Assembly (NCBI GenBank): GCA_030626265.1
Contig: DAOUPF010000092.1
Location: 1 to 6,076 of the forward strand
Length of the DNA stretch: 6,076 bases
Reading direction: 5' to 3'
Source of the DNA: Sulfurovum sp.
Lineage (GTDB): Bacteria > Campylobacterota > Campylobacteria > Campylobacterales > Sulfurovaceae
Below the pieces are notes generated by a model, which was not told where the DNA came from, searched no databases, and worked only from the letters and a program-made list of their open reading frames with translations. Each line of letters opens with the position of its first letter. Position 1 is the first letter of the stretch. The translations under genes were made by a program, and so were the position numbers. Positions 5,550 through 6,076 of this stretch are shown here, one piece after another.

Positions 5550-6076
5550 TTATTGAGGTAGACTTTTTGTCAAGACTTTATCTATGAGCCCATACTCTAC
5601 TGCTTCAGCTGATGACATGAAGTTGTCTCTCTCTGTATCTTTCTCTATCTTCTTTGCAGATTTACCTGTCTTTTCTGCTAGTATATCATTGAGTGTATCT
5701 TTAAGTCTCTGTATCTCTTTGGCTTGGATTTGGATATCTGTTGACTGTCCTTGTGCTCCACCTGATGGTTGATGTATCATGATGCGTGCATTTGGTAGTG
5801 CATATCTCTTGCCCTTGGTTCCACAAGCTAGTAAAAACGCACCCATAGAGGCTGCTTGACCTATACAGATAGTAACGATGTCTGATCGTATATAGTTCAT
5901 CGTATCAAATATAGATAGTCCCGATGTGATAACTCCACCTGGAGAGTTGATATAGAAGTAGATATCTTTCTCAGGATCTTGCGCTTCTAAAAACAGCAAC
6001 TGTGCTACTATACTAGATGCTACAGCATCATTGACTTCACCACTGAGCATGATGATCCTGTCTTTGAGAAGTCGTG
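5550..6076 (-). CDS. clpP: ATP-dependent Clp protease proteolytic subunit ClpP (N-terminus outside window)
   Basis: The serine peptidase subunit that forms the double-heptamer chamber working with ClpX or ClpA. The visible 174 residues begin with RLLKDRII ahead of MLSGEVND, so the Met at 6050 is internal and roughly 20 N-terminal residues lie beyond the right edge. The catalytic triad in visible numbering is Ser76 (GQAASMG), His101 (MIHQP) and Asp150 (TERDNF); the Ser-His and His-Asp spacings of 25 and 49 residues equal those of E. coli ClpP. The INSPGG oxyanion region is also intact. The protein ends TKSLPQ with TAA at 5552-5550. It is the upstream gene of the clpP-def pair; the gene expected before it in Campylobacterota is trigger factor (tig), which is outside the window. 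The promoter is therefore not visible. Confidence 0.97.
   Translation of the reverse strand, partial: RLLKDRIIMLSGEVNDAVASSIVAQLLFLEAQDPEKDIYFYINSPGGVITSGLSIFDTMNYIRSDIVTICIGQAASMGAFLLACGTKGKRYALPNARIMIHQPSGGAQGQSTDIQIQAKEIQRLKDTLNDILAEKTGKSAKKIEKDTERDNFMSSAEAVEYGLIDKVLTKSLPQ

Noticed and set aside
5550..6050. ClpP starting at the Met at 6050
   Set aside because: The frame continues upstream as RLLKDRII, which is conserved ClpP sequence, so the true start lies beyond the window.

Overview
The window looks like a piece of a low-GC Campylobacterota (Epsilonproteobacteria) chromosome, possibly from the Sulfurimonas/Sulfurovum side. This is inferred from the style of the ClpP and deformylase proteins, the clpP-def gene order known from that phylum, and codon use rich in ATA, CTA and AGA. 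No database search was possible, so the genus is open.

Layout, left to right. (1) Positions 1-174 (+): four tandem copies of a 39-bp unit. In the frame that ends in a double stop (TAG TAA at 172-177) they encode the C-terminus of a cysteine/glycine/serine/lysine-rich repeat protein, and its 5' part lies outside the window. A longer overlapping ORF in another frame (20-283) is probably spurious. (2) 184-1173 (-): an exported MltB-type lytic transglycosylase, convergent with the repeat gene. (3) 1174-1289: a short divergent promoter region. (4) 1290-3182 (+): an AMP-forming long-chain acyl-CoA synthetase. (5) 3251-4833 (+): znuC-like ATPase and znuB-like permease of an ABC metal importer, overlapping by 4 nt. 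No substrate-binding protein is in view. (6) 4834-5010: a convergent intergenic region with candidate terminators and a short palindrome. (7) 5011-6076 (-): peptide deformylase and the ATP-dependent protease subunit ClpP, with clpP running off the right edge; clpP is upstream of def in the same operon.

How the genes fit together: zinc-type uptake (znuC-znuB) and N-terminal protein processing/proteolysis (def-clpP) are two compact two-gene units facing each other. The acyl-CoA synthetase could be co-transcribed with znuCB across a 68-nt gap, or the gap may hold a separate promoter. The most unusual element is the cysteine-rich repeat protein at the left edge. Its short G-x-C-x-S pentads and KCGAK tail recall cysteine-rich, metal-related low-complexity proteins, but nothing in the window proves such a role.
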